64,000 nt of DNA from an uncultured Saccharospirillaceae bacterium. Its GTDB lineage: Bacteria > Bacteroidota > Bacteroidia > Flavobacteriales_D > CAJJDF01. The position numbers and the translations under genes were made by a program. The number at the start of each line of letters is the position of its first letter. Position 1 is the first letter of the stretch. This document shows positions 8,598 through 18,748 of this stretch, in pieces. The stretch is from assembly GCA_950054195.1 (NCBI GenBank), contig CATLPG010000012.1:1-64000 (forward strand), read 5' to 3'. Under the pieces are notes generated by a model that saw only the letters and a list, made by a program, of their open reading frames with translations, made no database searches and was not told the origin of the DNA.

Positions 8598-9856
8598 TGT
8601 TATACCACCTATTCACATATCTAAATGAAATGGATTTTCCTGGAGCTGGATTGTTTCAATACATCTCTTTTAGGTCTGCAATGGCGTTCATTGTTTCGCT
8701 ATTGGTTAGCCTAGTTTTTGGGAAAAGGTTAATTGCTTTTTTACATAAAAAACAAGTAGGAGAAACAGTTCGTGATCTTGGTTTAGACGGACAAAAAGAA
8801 AAAGAAGGAACTCCAACAATGGGTGGAATAATAATCCTAGGAGCTATACTTATTCCTGCTTTACTATTTGCTGATTTAACCAATGTGTATATAATTACGA
8901 TGCTTATTACTACTGTGTTTTTAGGTTTAATAGGCTTTTTGGATGATTACATCAAAGTATTTAAGAAAAACAAAAAAGGATTATCAGGGAAATTTAAGAT
9001 CATCGGTCAAGTTGGAGTTGGTTTGCTTGTTGGAGCAATTTTATTCTTTAATCCTAATGTTACCATTAAAGAAAAAGTAGAAAATCAATATGTTGAAGGA
9101 TTTTCTGAAAAGATAGGCGAAGAAATAAAAGAAATTGATCCAGTTGAAGGAGAAAATTATACATGGGTTGAGCATCACTCAACTAAAACGACTATCCCAT
9201 TTATTAAAAACAATGAGTTTAATTACAAGTGGCTAATTAATTTCTTAGGCAAAGATGCTAGCAAATGGGCATGGATCATTTTTATTCCATTTGTAATCAT
9301 TATTGTTACTGCAGTTTCCAATGGAGCAAATATGACGGATGGACTGGATGGGCTGGCTACAGGTACATCAGCCATTATTGGGATTACACTACTCATTTTT
9401 GCTTATGTATCAGGGAATATCATTTTTTCTGACTACCTCAATATCATGTTTATACCCAGCTCAGGAGAGCTAGTAATTTTTATGAGTGCTTTTGTGGGAG
9501 CTTGTATCGGTTTCTTATGGTACAACTCGTATCCTGCTCAGGTTTTTATGGGCGATACAGGAAGTTTGGCAATAGGTGGAATTATAGCAGTTTTTGCTAT
9601 TGCTATTCGTAAAGAGTTATTGATTCCTGTTATCTGTGGAATCTTCTTAGTTGAGAATTTATCAGTAATGATGCAGGTTGCTTACTTCAAGTACACCAAG
9701 AAAAAATATGGAGAGGGTAGAAGAATATTCTTGATGTCACCACTCCATCATCATTATCAAAAGAAAGGAATTCATGAAGCTAAGATCGTAGCAAGATTTT
9801 GGATTGTAGGAATACTCCTAGCAGTAGTTTCAATAGTTACATTAAAGTTGAGATAA
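8597..9856 (+). CDS. mraY: Phospho-MurNAc-pentapeptide-transferase MraY
   Basis: An integral membrane enzyme of 419 residues that links UDP-MurNAc-pentapeptide to undecaprenyl phosphate, giving lipid I. Catalytic-region motifs seen: [48 protein letters not shown] and the C-terminal HHHYQKKG. It is about 60 residues longer than the E. coli enzyme because of a charged insert around residues 152-215, a size usual for Bacteroidota. Translation is coupled to murE by a one-base overlap. Confidence 0.95.
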   Translation: MLYHLFTYLNEMDFPGAGLFQYISFRSAMAFIVSLLVSLVFGKRLIAFLHKKQVGETVRDLGLDGQKEKEGTPTMGGIIILGAILIPALLFADLTNVYIITMLITTVFLGLIGFLDDYIKVFKKNKKGLSGKFKIIGQVGVGLLVGAILFFNPNVTIKEKVENQYVEGFSEKIGEEIKEIDPVEGENYTWVEHHSTKTTIPFIKNNEFNYKWLINFLGKDASKWAWIIFIPFVIIIVTAVSNGANMTDGLDGLATGTSAIIGITLLIFAYVSGNIIFSDYLNIMFIPSSGELVIFMSAFVGACIGFLWYNSYPAQVFMGDTGSLAIGGIIAVFAIAIRKELLIPVICGIFLVENLSVMMQVAYFKYTKKKYGEGRRIFLMSPLHHHYQKKGIHEAKIVARFWIVGILLAVVSIVTLKLR

Positions 9857-9861
9857 TAAAT

Positions 9862-11202
9862 ATGTCAATGAATAAAAACATAGTAATATTAGGATCTGGC
9901 GAAAGCGGGGTTGGAGCTGCTGTGCTTGCTAAAAAGCAAGGCTTTGATGTTTTTGTTTCTGACAAAGGAAAAATAAAAGATGCTTATAAAAATACACTCA
10001 TTGAAAATGGCATTGAGTGGGAAGAAGGAACGCATACGCTTGATCGAATACTAAAAGCTTCTGAAGTGATCAAGAGTCCAGGTATTCCTGATCAAATAGA
10101 TTTAATTCAATTGCTGCTTGAAAAGCAAATTCCAGTAATCTCTGAAATTGAATTTGCTGGGAGATATACAGATGCTAAAATCATAGGTATTACTGGGAGC
10201 AATGGAAAAACTACTACGACTATGCTTACTTATCACATATTAAGGAAAGCTGGGTTGAATGTAGGTTTGGCAGGTAATGTAGGGGATAGTTTTGCTTTGC
10301 AAGTAGCAAACAAACACTACGATTACTATGTGCTAGAATTAAGTAGCTTCCAATTGGATGGAATCAAAGATTTTAAATCTGATATAGCTATTCTCTTAAA
10401 CATATCCGAAGATCATTTAGATAGGTACGAATACAAAATGGAGAACTACATAAACTCCAAATTTAGAATAACAAACAACCAAACGAAGGAAGACTATTTT
10501 ATCTACTGCTCAGATAATGAGTTGATAACCGATAAGCTCAAAACATTAAATATCGAAGCTCAACAACTACCATTTTCTATAGAGAAGGAAGTGGAGAAAG
10601 GAGCCTTTTTAAAAGACGAAAAAATACACATCAACCTAAATAACCAAACGCTGAATATGTCAATACACGAATTAGCACTTAACGGGAAGCACAACATTTA
10701 CAATTCCATGGCATCAGGAATTGCAGCCCGAATTTTAGACTTACGAAAAGAAGTCGTAAGAGAAAGCCTATCCGATTTCCAAAATGTAGAACATCGCCTA
10801 GAACATGTTGCTTTTATTAATGGAGTAGAGTTTATTAATGATTCTAAAGCAACAAATGTCAATGCAGCTTGGTATGCCTTAGAAAGTATGACAAAGCCAG
10901 TTATTTGGATTGCAGGAGGAGTAGATAAAGGAAACGATTATGAAGAGTTACTTCCGCTTGTAAAAGGCAAAGTAAAAGCAATTGTTTGTTTAGGTACAGA
11001 TAATGAAAAAATTATCAAAGCTTTTGATGGTGTAGTAAATGTATACGAAGCTAGAACAGCTATGGAAGCAGTTAAGCTTAGCTACAAAATAGCGGCTAAA
11101 AACGAAGCGGTTTTGTTATCTCCTGCTTGTGCTAGTTTTGACTTGTTCGAAAACTACGAAGACAGAGGATACCAATTCAAAAATGCTGTTAGAGAACTAT
11201 AA
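9862..11202 (+). CDS. murD: UDP-MurNAc-L-alanine:D-glutamate ligase MurD
   Basis: A 446-residue cytoplasmic ligase adding D-Glu to UDP-MurNAc-L-Ala. A Rossmann-like N-terminus (NIVILGSGESGVG) is followed by the ATP loop GITGSNGKTTT, then ELSSFQLD and NDSKATN(V)NA, which are MurD signatures. An earlier in-frame ATG at 9799 lies inside mraY and would add 21 residues with no homology pattern, so 9862 (MSMNKNIVI) is preferred. The mraY stop is 3 bases upstream. Confidence 0.94.
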   Translation: MSMNKNIVILGSGESGVGAAVLAKKQGFDVFVSDKGKIKDAYKNTLIENGIEWEEGTHTLDRILKASEVIKSPGIPDQIDLIQLLLEKQIPVISEIEFAGRYTDAKIIGITGSNGKTTTTMLTYHILRKAGLNVGLAGNVGDSFALQVANKHYDYYVLELSSFQLDGIKDFKSDIAILLNISEDHLDRYEYKMENYINSKFRITNNQTKEDYFIYCSDNELITDKLKTLNIEAQQLPFSIEKEVEKGAFLKDEKIHINLNNQTLNMSIHELALNGKHNIYNSMASGIAARILDLRKEVVRESLSDFQNVEHRLEHVAFINGVEFINDSKATNVNAAWYALESMTKPVIWIAGGVDKGNDYEELLPLVKGKVKAIVCLGTDNEKIIKAFDGVVNVYEARTAMEAVKLSYKIAAKNEAVLLSPACASFDLFENYEDRGYQFKNAVREL

Positions 11203-11223
11203 AATTTAAATGAAGAACTAGAA

Positions 11224-12393
11224 GTGGAACTTATAAATAAATATCTAAAAGGAGACCGAGTGGTTTGGATAGTAACCTTGTTACTTTCCCTACTGTCTGT
11301 CCTTATTGTTTATAGTTCAACTTCTCAATTGTCCTATAGATTTAAAGGAGGAAATACGGAAGCGTATTTATTTAAACATTTTATCATCTTATTGCTGGGC
11401 TTTTTAGTAATGGTGTATGTTCATCGCCTAAACTATAAGTTCTTTTCCCGATTGTCACAAATTGGTGTTATTATTTCAGCGGTTTTATTATTTGTGACGT
11501 TGTTTATGGGAACAAGCGTTAACTCGGCATCTCGTTGGTTTATGGGGTTTCAACCTTCTGATTTAGCTAAAATAACATTGATTGTTTACTTAGCAAGACA
11601 ACTCACTTTGTACAAGCAAGAGTTTACCATTTTTAAAAATTTTGCTATTAGAATTTTGGTGCCGATTGCGGTTATTTGTGGGTTAATTTTACCTGCCGAT
11701 TTTTCCACTTCAGCAATGCTATTTGTGGATTGCTTAGTACTGGTGTTTATTGCCAATATTCCTCTTAAGTTTATAGGGATAACGTTAGGTACGGCTTTTT
11801 TAGCGCTTATGCTGTTAATATCAATCTCTAAGGTTGCTCCAGGTGTCTTACCTAGGTTGGATACTTGGGTAAGTAGGATTGAGGCTTTCATAGGAATAGG
11901 AGATAAAGAGAAGTCAGCGGATAGAAATTACCAGTCTGATTTGGCAAATGCAGCTATTGCAAATGGAGGTTTGTTCGGCAATGGACCAGGAAAAGGAAAA
12001 ACAAAACATATTTTACCATCGGCTTGGGCAGATTTTATTTTTGTGTCTTTCATTGAAGAATATGGCTCCCTATTTGGAGGACTAACCCTCATTTTATTAT
12101 ATCTGGTGATTCTCTATCGAGTCATAAGAATTTCTGTTTCGTCCGAAAATCAATTTGCGCGCTTAATGGTTTTTGGATTAGGATTTAGTATTGTTTTTCA
12201 AGCATTCCTAAACATGGGGGTTGGCGTTAATATTTTGCCCGTAACTGGTCAGCCCTTACCGCTAGTGAGTATGGGAGGTACATCCATTTTATTTACAGCA
12301 GTGGCCATTGGAATGATTTTAAGCGTGAGTACAGAAGTGTACAAAGAAGAGGAAGAAGTTAAAACAAATAAAGTGAAGCATGCAGCAGTATAG
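11224..12393 (+). CDS. ftsW: FtsW/RodA-family septal peptidoglycan polymerase FtsW
   Basis: A polytopic SEDS glycosyltransferase of 389 residues. Features seen: repeated hydrophobic helices, ASRWF, FQPSDLAKI, DFSTSAMLF (pore/active-site region with the conserved Asp), the loop with YQSDLANAAIANGG and GPGKGKTKHILPSAWADF(I)F, and the C-terminal PLPLVSMGGTS. It polymerises lipid II with the class B PBP. The start is GTG at 11224, 21 bases after murD. Position inside the division cluster points to FtsW rather than RodA; a separate rodA begins near the right end of the window. Confidence 0.93.
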   Translation: MELINKYLKGDRVVWIVTLLLSLLSVLIVYSSTSQLSYRFKGGNTEAYLFKHFIILLLGFLVMVYVHRLNYKFFSRLSQIGVIISAVLLFVTLFMGTSVNSASRWFMGFQPSDLAKITLIVYLARQLTLYKQEFTIFKNFAIRILVPIAVICGLILPADFSTSAMLFVDCLVLVFIANIPLKFIGITLGTAFLALMLLISISKVAPGVLPRLDTWVSRIEAFIGIGDKEKSADRNYQSDLANAAIANGGLFGNGPGKGKTKHILPSAWADFIFVSFIEEYGSLFGGLTLILLYLVILYRVIRISVSSENQFARLMVFGLGFSIVFQAFLNMGVGVNILPVTGQPLPLVSMGGTSILFTAVAIGMILSVSTEVYKEEEEVKTNKVKHAAV

Positions 12394-13483
12394 AGTGATC
12401 ATAAGTGGAGGTGGTACTGGCGGACATATATATCCTGCCATTGCTATTGCGAATGCAATTAAAGAAGCTCAACCCAATGCTGAGATTTTATTTGTAGGAG
12501 CAAACGGTAAAATGGAAATGGAAAAAGTTCCAAAAGCTGGCTATAAAATTGTAGGATTAGATATTGTTGGCTTACAGCGTAAGCTTACGCTAAAGAATTT
12601 AGCTTTTCCTTTTAAACTAATGAAGAGCTTAAGTAAGGCAAAGAAAATTGTAAAGGATTTCAATCCTGATATTGCTATAGGTGTTGGAGGTTACGCGAGT
12701 GGTCCACTTTTAAGAAAAGCTGGAGGATTAAATGTTCCAACCATGTTACAGGAACAAAACTCATATCCTGGATTAACGAATAGACTATTAGCAAAAAAAG
12801 CAATGAAAATTTGTGTTGCATACGACAACATGGATCGCTTTTTTGATGCTGAGAAGATTGTTTTCACTGGAAACCCAGTGAGAAAAACAATTACTGATAT
12901 CAGTGGAAAAAAAGAAGCTGGCAGGAAACATTTTGGTCTTGATGAAGAGACAAAAACACTACTCGTGTTAGGAGGGAGTTTAGGTGCACGAACAGTCAAC
13001 GAGAGTATAAAATCAGCCTTAAAAGGATTCCAAGAAAATGGAATTCAAGTGTTGTGGCAAACAGGTAAAGGATACATCGAAAATGTAAAAGCATTTATCC
13101 AAGAGCATGGATTTACTAATGTAAAGGCATTTGATTTTATATATGAAATGGATTTAGCTTATGCATCTGCGGATGTAGTTGTTTCAAGAGCTGGGGCGTT
13201 ATCTATATCTGAGCTTTGTGTTACAGGAAAAGCATCAGTGTTGGTTCCGTCTCCAAATGTATCGGAAGACCATCAAACAAAAAATGCCATGGCATTAGTT
13301 AATCAGGATGCAGCAATTTTAGTAAAAGATGATGAAGCGATAGAAACTATAGAAGGCACAGTTGTTGATTTATTCAATGATAACGATAGAATAATAAAAT
13401 TGAGTTCAAACATAGCAAGCTTTGGACGACCAAATGCAGCGGAAGCAATAGCGAACGAAGCATTTAAACTAATGAGAAATTAA
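12380..13483 (+). CDS. murG: UDP-GlcNAc:lipid I N-acetylglucosaminyltransferase MurG
   Basis: A 367-residue peripheral membrane GT28 glycosyltransferase producing lipid II. N-terminal GGGTGGHIYPAIAIA is the lipid/phosphate-binding glycine loop. GVGGYASGP, QEQNSYPG and the C-terminal SRAGALSISEL form the donor-binding motifs. Length is standard. It starts inside the ftsW end (14-base overlap), so the two are coupled. Product goes to flippase and then FtsW/PBPs. Confidence 0.95.
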   Translation: MQQYRVIISGGGTGGHIYPAIAIANAIKEAQPNAEILFVGANGKMEMEKVPKAGYKIVGLDIVGLQRKLTLKNLAFPFKLMKSLSKAKKIVKDFNPDIAIGVGGYASGPLLRKAGGLNVPTMLQEQNSYPGLTNRLLAKKAMKICVAYDNMDRFFDAEKIVFTGNPVRKTITDISGKKEAGRKHFGLDEETKTLLVLGGSLGARTVNESIKSALKGFQENGIQVLWQTGKGYIENVKAFIQEHGFTNVKAFDFIYEMDLAYASADVVVSRAGALSISELCVTGKASVLVPSPNVSEDHQTKNAMALVNQDAAILVKDDEAIETIEGTVVDLFNDNDRIIKLSSNIASFGRPNAAEAIANEAFKLMRN

Positions 13484-13487
13484 AAAA

Positions 13488-14867
13488 GTGGATATTAACT
13501 TAAATAAGGTTTATCATGTCTATTTCCTCGGAATCGGAGGGATAGGAATGAGTGCGCTTGCACGATACTTCCTCTCTCAACGAATTACCGTTTCTGGATA
13601 TGATTTAACGCCTTCTTCCATGACCAAAGCATTGGAGCAAGAAGGAGCCGATATCCATTACCGTGAAGCAATTGAATTAATTCCTCCTAAAATCACGCAA
13701 GAAAAGGAATTTTCATTAGTTATTTATACACCAGCAATACCAAAACAGCACAAGGAGTTGGTATGGCTTAAAAATGAAGGGTGTAGAGTGCTTAAACGAT
13801 CTGAAGCACTAGGGTTAATATCCAAGCAGTTTAAAACCATTGCTGTTTCTGGAACACATGGTAAAACAACTACGTCTTCCATGATTGCTCATGTATTAAA
13901 TCAATCTAGCGTAGGAACAAATGCATTTTTAGGTGGTGTTTCAACAAACCTAGGGAGTAACATTTTATTAAATGAAAAATCACCTTACGTTGTAGTAGAA
14001 GCAGATGAGTTTGATCGATCGTTTTTAACCTTATCTCCTTACATTACTGTTACAACATCTACAGATGCAGATCACCTAGATATTTATGGTAATCACAAAG
14101 AGTTATTAGGTGCATTTCAGCAATTTGTTAAGCAAACGGCAGCTGATGGTTTATTTATTAGCCATGAATCAGTTGATTTAACAGGCGACAACCAATTAAA
14201 ATATGGGTTGAAGAATGGAGACATTCACGTAGCCGATATTAAAGTGGAAGACGGTCATTTTGTATTTACCGCTAAAACAACTACCTCTCAAATAGAAAAC
14301 ATCCAGTTTGGGGTAAGTGGTTTGCACAATGTGGAGAATGCATTAGCTACAATAGGAGTTTGTCAGGCTGTAGGTGTGAGTGATAAAGAAATCAAAAAGG
14401 GGTTAGAGTCTTACAAAGGAGTAAAGAGAAGATTTGAGTATCACATCCAAACTCCAGAAAAGATTTTTATCGATGATTATGCACATCATCCACGAGAGAT
14501 AAACGCCTTAATATCTTCTGTTAGAGAGTTGTTCCCAGATAAAAAGATTACGGGTGTTTTTCAACCGCACCTGTACAGTAGAACAAAGGATTTTGCAGAT
14601 GATTTTGCAAAGGAATTAAGCAAGTTAGATCAAACCATTTTACTGGATATTTATCCAGCGAGAGAATTGCCCATTGAAGGAGTAGATAGTGAATGGTTAA
14701 GAAGTAAATTAACGAATAAATCAAAGTTAATCAGTAAAGAAGAATTGGTTAATGATTTAGTGAATGATAAAAACGAAGTGGTTTTAACTATTGGTGCAGG
14801 AGATATTGACCGATTAGTTGAACCGATTAAAGAAGCATTGTTAAAACAACACGCTATAGAAAAATGA
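13488..14867 (+). CDS. murC: UDP-N-acetylmuramate:L-alanine ligase MurC
   Basis: A 459-residue ligase adding L-Ala to UDP-MurNAc. Motifs: GIGGIGMSALA near the N-terminus, ATP loop GTHGKTTT, VVEADEFDRSFL, DDYAHHPREI and FQPHLYSRT, all typical of MurC. The start is GTG at 13488, 4 bases after murG. The stop overlaps the ftsQ start (ATGA). No murF or ddl gene is found in this cluster, which is the usual Bacteroidota situation. Confidence 0.95.
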   Translation: MDINLNKVYHVYFLGIGGIGMSALARYFLSQRITVSGYDLTPSSMTKALEQEGADIHYREAIELIPPKITQEKEFSLVIYTPAIPKQHKELVWLKNEGCRVLKRSEALGLISKQFKTIAVSGTHGKTTTSSMIAHVLNQSSVGTNAFLGGVSTNLGSNILLNEKSPYVVVEADEFDRSFLTLSPYITVTTSTDADHLDIYGNHKELLGAFQQFVKQTAADGLFISHESVDLTGDNQLKYGLKNGDIHVADIKVEDGHFVFTAKTTTSQIENIQFGVSGLHNVENALATIGVCQAVGVSDKEIKKGLESYKGVKRRFEYHIQTPEKIFIDDYAHHPREINALISSVRELFPDKKITGVFQPHLYSRTKDFADDFAKELSKLDQTILLDIYPARELPIEGVDSEWLRSKLTNKSKLISKEELVNDLVNDKNEVVLTIGAGDIDRLVEPIKEALLKQHAIEK

Positions 14868-15646
14868 AAAAGGTTTTAAACATAGGACTTTGGAGTGCTT
14901 TTGTTGTGAGCATTTTTGTGTTGTTCAGCTTTACTGAAACAAACAAAAATCAAGCGGTATGTCATGCTTTTGATGTAGCAGTAGATTGGGACAAAGGAAA
15001 TCAGTTTGTAACTCAAAAAATGATTAAAACCTTAATCAATCGAATGGGATACAAAGAGGAAGAAACGATCATGGATGAAATCGACTCAAAAGCGATCGAA
15101 AGTAAGATTAATGATATGGCTTCGGTTGAGCATGTTTCGGTGTTTAAAGATATGAATGGGACACTAAAAGTAACGATTCAACAACGTAAGCCAATTGCAA
15201 GAGTTATTAATAAAAATGGATCATCCTTTTATATAGATGACAAAGGCAAACCAATGCCTATTGTAGAAAATTACACAGCAAGAGTAGTTGTGATTAATGG
15301 AAATTTAAACGAAAAGAATACGTTCTCAGTAGAAGACATTAAAGCAAATGACTCGTTACAAAAGCTGTATCAATTAGACGATCTCTATGATTTTGTTTCT
15401 TACTACAGAAAAGACGATTTTTTTAAAGCTCAAATTGAACAAATATATAGAGAAGACAATGGGGAGTATATATTAATCCCCAAGGTTGGTAACCAAGAAA
15501 TTGTGTTTGGAAAACTTACCGAAGTTGAAAGAAAATTAGATAATTATAAAAAGTGGTTTTTACATGGTATTAACCCAGAGAATTTAAACTTATACAAAAC
15601 AATAAACCTTAAGTACAAAGGTCAAATAGTGTGCACAAAAAACTAA
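14864..15646 (+). CDS. ftsQ: Cell division protein FtsQ
   Basis: A 260-residue bitopic division protein. It has a very short cytoplasmic tail, one membrane helix (about 5-23) and a periplasmic region that includes a POTRA-like segment (FVTQKMIKTLINRMGY ... DMASVEHVSVFKDMNGTLKV) and the conserved QRKPIARV. FtsQ bridges early and late division proteins. The gene is coupled to murC (ATGA) and lies 4 bases before ftsA, the expected order ftsQ-ftsA-ftsZ. Sequence is diverged from proteobacterial FtsQ, as usual in this phylum. Confidence 0.87.
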   Translation: MKKVLNIGLWSAFVVSIFVLFSFTETNKNQAVCHAFDVAVDWDKGNQFVTQKMIKTLINRMGYKEEETIMDEIDSKAIESKINDMASVEHVSVFKDMNGTLKVTIQQRKPIARVINKNGSSFYIDDKGKPMPIVENYTARVVVINGNLNEKNTFSVEDIKANDSLQKLYQLDDLYDFVSYYRKDDFFKAQIEQIYREDNGEYILIPKVGNQEIVFGKLTEVERKLDNYKKWFLHGINPENLNLYKTINLKYKGQIVCTKN

Positions 15647-15650
15647 GCAA

Positions 15651-16913
15651 ATGGATACATCACAAATTGTAGTCGGACTAGACATTGGAACCACCAAAAT
15701 TGCCTGCCTTGTTGGAAGAAAAAACGAGAATGGAAAAATAGAGATTATTGCTATGGGTAAATCCGAATCAGTAGGAGTTACACGAGGAGTTGTTTCTAAC
15801 ATCGAAAAAACAGTACAATCTATTCGTGCTGCTGTTCAAGAAGCTGAGCAAAAAGCAGGGATTGAAATTAATGTGGTTAATGTAGGTATCGCAGGGCAGC
15901 ATATCAAAAGTTTACAGCATAGAGGAATGATTACTCGTGGTAGACACGAAGATGAAATTTCTCAACAAGACATCGATAATTTAATCGATGATATGTATAA
16001 GTTGGTCATGATGCCAGGAGAGGAAATCATTCATGTATTGCCTCAAGAATATATCGTAGATAGAGAGCAAGGTATTAAAGATCCTATTGGTATGGCAGGG
16101 GTTCAGTTAGAAGCCAATTTCCATATCATTACAGGTCAAATTTCTGCTGCTAAAAACATTTACAGATGTGTAGAAAAAGCAGGTTTAGAAGTTGCCGATA
16201 TTATCCTAGAACCTCTTGCTTCTTCTGATGCAGTGCTTAGTTATGAAGAAAAAGAAGCAGGTGTAGCTTTGGTTGATATAGGTGGTGGAACAACCGATAT
16301 AGCTATTTTTCAAGATGGAATTATCCGTCATACCGCAGTTATCCCTTTTGGAGGTAACGTTATATCCGAGGATATTAAAGAAGGATGTACCATTATTAAA
16401 AGACAAGCAGAGTTATTAAAAACAAAGTTTGGATCTGCTTTGGCTAGCGAAAGTCAAGAAAATGAAATTGTTTGTATTCCAGGTTTAAGAGGTAGAGAAC
16501 CTAAAGAAATATCTGTTAAGAACTTAGCACATATCATCCAAGCACGTATGGAAGAGATTATTGAGCATGTTCATTATGAAATCAGAAACTCGGGATATGA
16601 GAAAAAGATGATCGCTGGTATTGTAGTAACCGGTGGTGGGTCTATGCTCAAGCATTTACCTCAATTGTTCGAATATGTAACAGGGATGAGCACACGTATC
16701 GGTTATCCTAACGAACACTTAGCGATGGGAACAAAAGAAAATATTACTAGTCCGTTGTTTGCAACAGGTATCGGTTTAGTAATGAAAGGCTTTGAAAAAC
16801 AAGCAAAAGAAGTTAGAAAAGAAACCGAAACAATTAGAACAACTAGAAACATTAACCTGAAAGGAAACTTTTTCGATAAAATAAGAAGTTTCTTCGAAGA
16901 GGATGTGCAGTAA
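15651..16913 (+). CDS. ftsA: Cell division protein FtsA
   Basis: A 420-residue actin-like ATPase that tethers FtsZ to the membrane. The phosphate-1 motif GLDIGTTKIACLVG is at about 9-22 and phosphate-2 is in LVDIGGGTTDIAIF. VVTGGGSMLKHLP is the adenosine motif. The C-terminus ends in a basic, partly hydrophobic helix (NFFDKIRSFFEEDVQ) that fits a membrane-targeting amphipathic helix. It is followed by a 136-base gap before ftsZ. Confidence 0.95.
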   Translation: MDTSQIVVGLDIGTTKIACLVGRKNENGKIEIIAMGKSESVGVTRGVVSNIEKTVQSIRAAVQEAEQKAGIEINVVNVGIAGQHIKSLQHRGMITRGRHEDEISQQDIDNLIDDMYKLVMMPGEEIIHVLPQEYIVDREQGIKDPIGMAGVQLEANFHIITGQISAAKNIYRCVEKAGLEVADIILEPLASSDAVLSYEEKEAGVALVDIGGGTTDIAIFQDGIIRHTAVIPFGGNVISEDIKEGCTIIKRQAELLKTKFGSALASESQENEIVCIPGLRGREPKEISVKNLAHIIQARMEEIIEHVHYEIRNSGYEKKMIAGIVVTGGGSMLKHLPQLFEYVTGMSTRIGYPNEHLAMGTKENITSPLFATGIGLVMKGFEKQAKEVRKETETIRTTRNINLKGNFFDKIRSFFEEDVQ

Positions 16914-16938
16914 TTATAGTAGTTAGTACCGAGTTGAT

Positions 16939-17010
16939 AGTCCTTAGTTAAATATTTTGCTAAGAACTAGCTGCTTAAAACTCATAACCAATAACTAATT
17001 ACTAAGGACT
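16939..17010. repeat. Inverted repeat in the ftsA-ftsZ spacer
   Basis: AGTCCTTAGT (16939-16948) and its exact reverse complement ACTAAGGACT (17001-17010) are separated by 52 bases. The spacer is a degenerate run of TAACTA/AACTAA-like words. The stem could fold in the message between ftsA and ftsZ, or the region may be a small non-coding repeat element. It contains no obvious TAnnTTTG box. Confidence 0.6.
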
Positions 17011-17049
17011 AAAAACTAAAAAACAAAACAACTAAAACAACCAACAATT

Positions 17050-18684
17050 ATGGAATTTAACATGCCAAACAAAGACAAAACCAACATCATTAAGGTGATT
17101 GGCGTAGGTGGAGGAGGTAGCAATGCCGTAAATTACATGTATGAGATGGGGATCGAAGATGTAGATTTTATCATCTGTAACACTGATAAACAAGCATTAG
17201 ATACAAGTCCAATACCAATGAAGCTTCAATTAGGAGCTACTTTAACAGGAGGAAGAGGAGCAGGAGCTATTCCTGACGTAGGAAGAAATGCGGCAATCGA
17301 AAACATGGATGAAATCAAAGATTTTTTATCCGATAACACTAATATGGTTTTCATTACTGCTGGAATGGGTGGTGGAACTGGTACAGGAGCTGCACCAGTA
17401 ATCGCTAAAACGGCAAAAGAAATGGGCGTTCTTACCGTAGGTATTGTAACGGTGCCGTTTACTTTTGAAGGTAGAAGAAGAAAAGATCAAGCTGATGAAG
17501 GTATCAAGGCGATGAGAGAAGCTGTAGATACGTTATTAGTTATTAATAATGATAAATTAAGAGAAATCCACGGGAATTTAACATTAAGAAATGCCTTTTC
17601 TCAAGCAGATCAAGTATTAGCTTCTGCTGCTAAAGGTATTGCTGAGGTAATCTCTAAAATCGGATTCATCAACGTTGATTTTAACGATGTAAATACCGTG
17701 ATGAAAGATAGTGGAGTTGCTATTATGGGTACTTCAACTGCTGAAGGTGATAACAGAGCAATTGAAGCTACTGAAAGAGCGTTGTCTTCTCCGTTATTAA
17801 ACGATAATGATATTTATGGAGCAAAGCAAATCTTACTAAACATCACATTTGGTGACGCTGAATTAACGATGGATGAGATGAGTACAATTACTGATTTTAT
17901 TCAAGATGCAGCGGGTGGACATGCTGATATTATCATGGGACAAGGCTATGATGAAACGTTAGGAAATAATATTTGTGTTACAGTTATTGCAACAGGTTTT
18001 AAAACAAATCCTGATACAGGAGTAGCACCAGAAGAAGCTCCTAAAACGTTTCATAACTTAGAAGAGCCAAAAGAAATTTTAGCTCCAGTTACTAGTCCAA
18101 CAGGTTTTGCTAGCAAAAAGCAAGAGCCAGTTGAGGAAAATAAAGAATCGTTTGAGCCTTACTTAAAAGCAGAAGACGCTGAAATTAATGAAGAGCCTCA
18201 TAATGAATTCTCTAAGGAGACAGAATTTATTTTTAACGATTCTCAAGCAAGTTTAGATTTTGAAGTTACCAATTCTGAAGCTCCATTAGAGATACAAAAC
18301 GAAGTGGAAGTTGAGGAAGCTGAAGAAGAAAAAGAAGAGGAAGTTATTCGTTATAACTTAGAAGATGATTACGATACAGAAGAATCTGAAGATGTAAATG
18401 CGAATACTTCTACTGAGCTAACAAAAGAAGAGCAGCAAAAAATGGCTGATGAGCGTTTTGAACGAATCAAAGAGTTAACAGTGAAGTTGAGAACCCCTTT
18501 TGGATTAAGCGACTTAGAAAATGAGCCAGCTTACAAAAGAAGAAAAATTAACCTGGAAGATGTTCCTCATTCAGCAGATAGCAATGTATCAAAGTATACA
18601 CTTTCTGAAGAGAAAAATGCGGATGGTTCAAAATCAACTGGATTAAAAAGCAACAACTCTTTTTTACACGATAACGTTGATTAA
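17050..18684 (+). CDS. ftsZ: Cell division protein FtsZ
   Basis: A 544-residue tubulin-like GTPase that forms the division ring. Nucleotide-binding motifs: GVGGGGSNAVN (18-28), the tubulin signature GGGTGTG (107-113), and TVPFTFEGRRR followed by the synergy loop NVDFNDV. The core ends near residue 325. It is followed by an acidic linker of about 200 residues (runs of Glu such as EEAEEEKEEE) and a short conserved tail ending FLHDNVD, which probably binds FtsA. Total length is larger than in E. coli but normal for Bacteroidota. Confidence 0.96.
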   Translation: MEFNMPNKDKTNIIKVIGVGGGGSNAVNYMYEMGIEDVDFIICNTDKQALDTSPIPMKLQLGATLTGGRGAGAIPDVGRNAAIENMDEIKDFLSDNTNMVFITAGMGGGTGTGAAPVIAKTAKEMGVLTVGIVTVPFTFEGRRRKDQADEGIKAMREAVDTLLVINNDKLREIHGNLTLRNAFSQADQVLASAAKGIAEVISKIGFINVDFNDVNTVMKDSGVAIMGTSTAEGDNRAIEATERALSSPLLNDNDIYGAKQILLNITFGDAELTMDEMSTITDFIQDAAGGHADIIMGQGYDETLGNNICVTVIATGFKTNPDTGVAPEEAPKTFHNLEEPKEILAPVTSPTGFASKKQEPVEENKESFEPYLKAEDAEINEEPHNEFSKETEFIFNDSQASLDFEVTNSEAPLEIQNEVEVEEAEEEKEEEVIRYNLEDDYDTEESEDVNANTSTELTKEEQQKMADERFERIKELTVKLRTPFGLSDLENEPAYKRRKINLEDVPHSADSNVSKYTLSEEKNADGSKSTGLKSNNSFLHDNVD

Positions 18685-18689
18685 TGATT

Positions 18690-18732
18690 ATTTTTGGAGA
18701 AGGGTATTATCTAATATCTATCATCCAAAAAT
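18690..18732. repeat. Inverted repeat in the ftsZ-yqeY spacer
   Basis: ATTTTTGGA (18690-18698) and TCCAAAAAT (18724-18732) are perfect complements with a 25-base loop, starting 5 bases after the ftsZ stop. Directly after the second arm comes a short TCTAAAA direct repeat. It resembles the inverted repeat upstream of ftsZ in style though not in sequence. It lacks the GC stem of a strong terminator. Confidence 0.5.
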
Positions 18733-18748
18733 CTAAAATCTAAATAGA

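Noticed and set aside
9799-9861. Longer MurD starting inside mraY
   Set aside because: The extra 21 residues do not match MurD; the ATG at 9862 gives the normal N-terminus.
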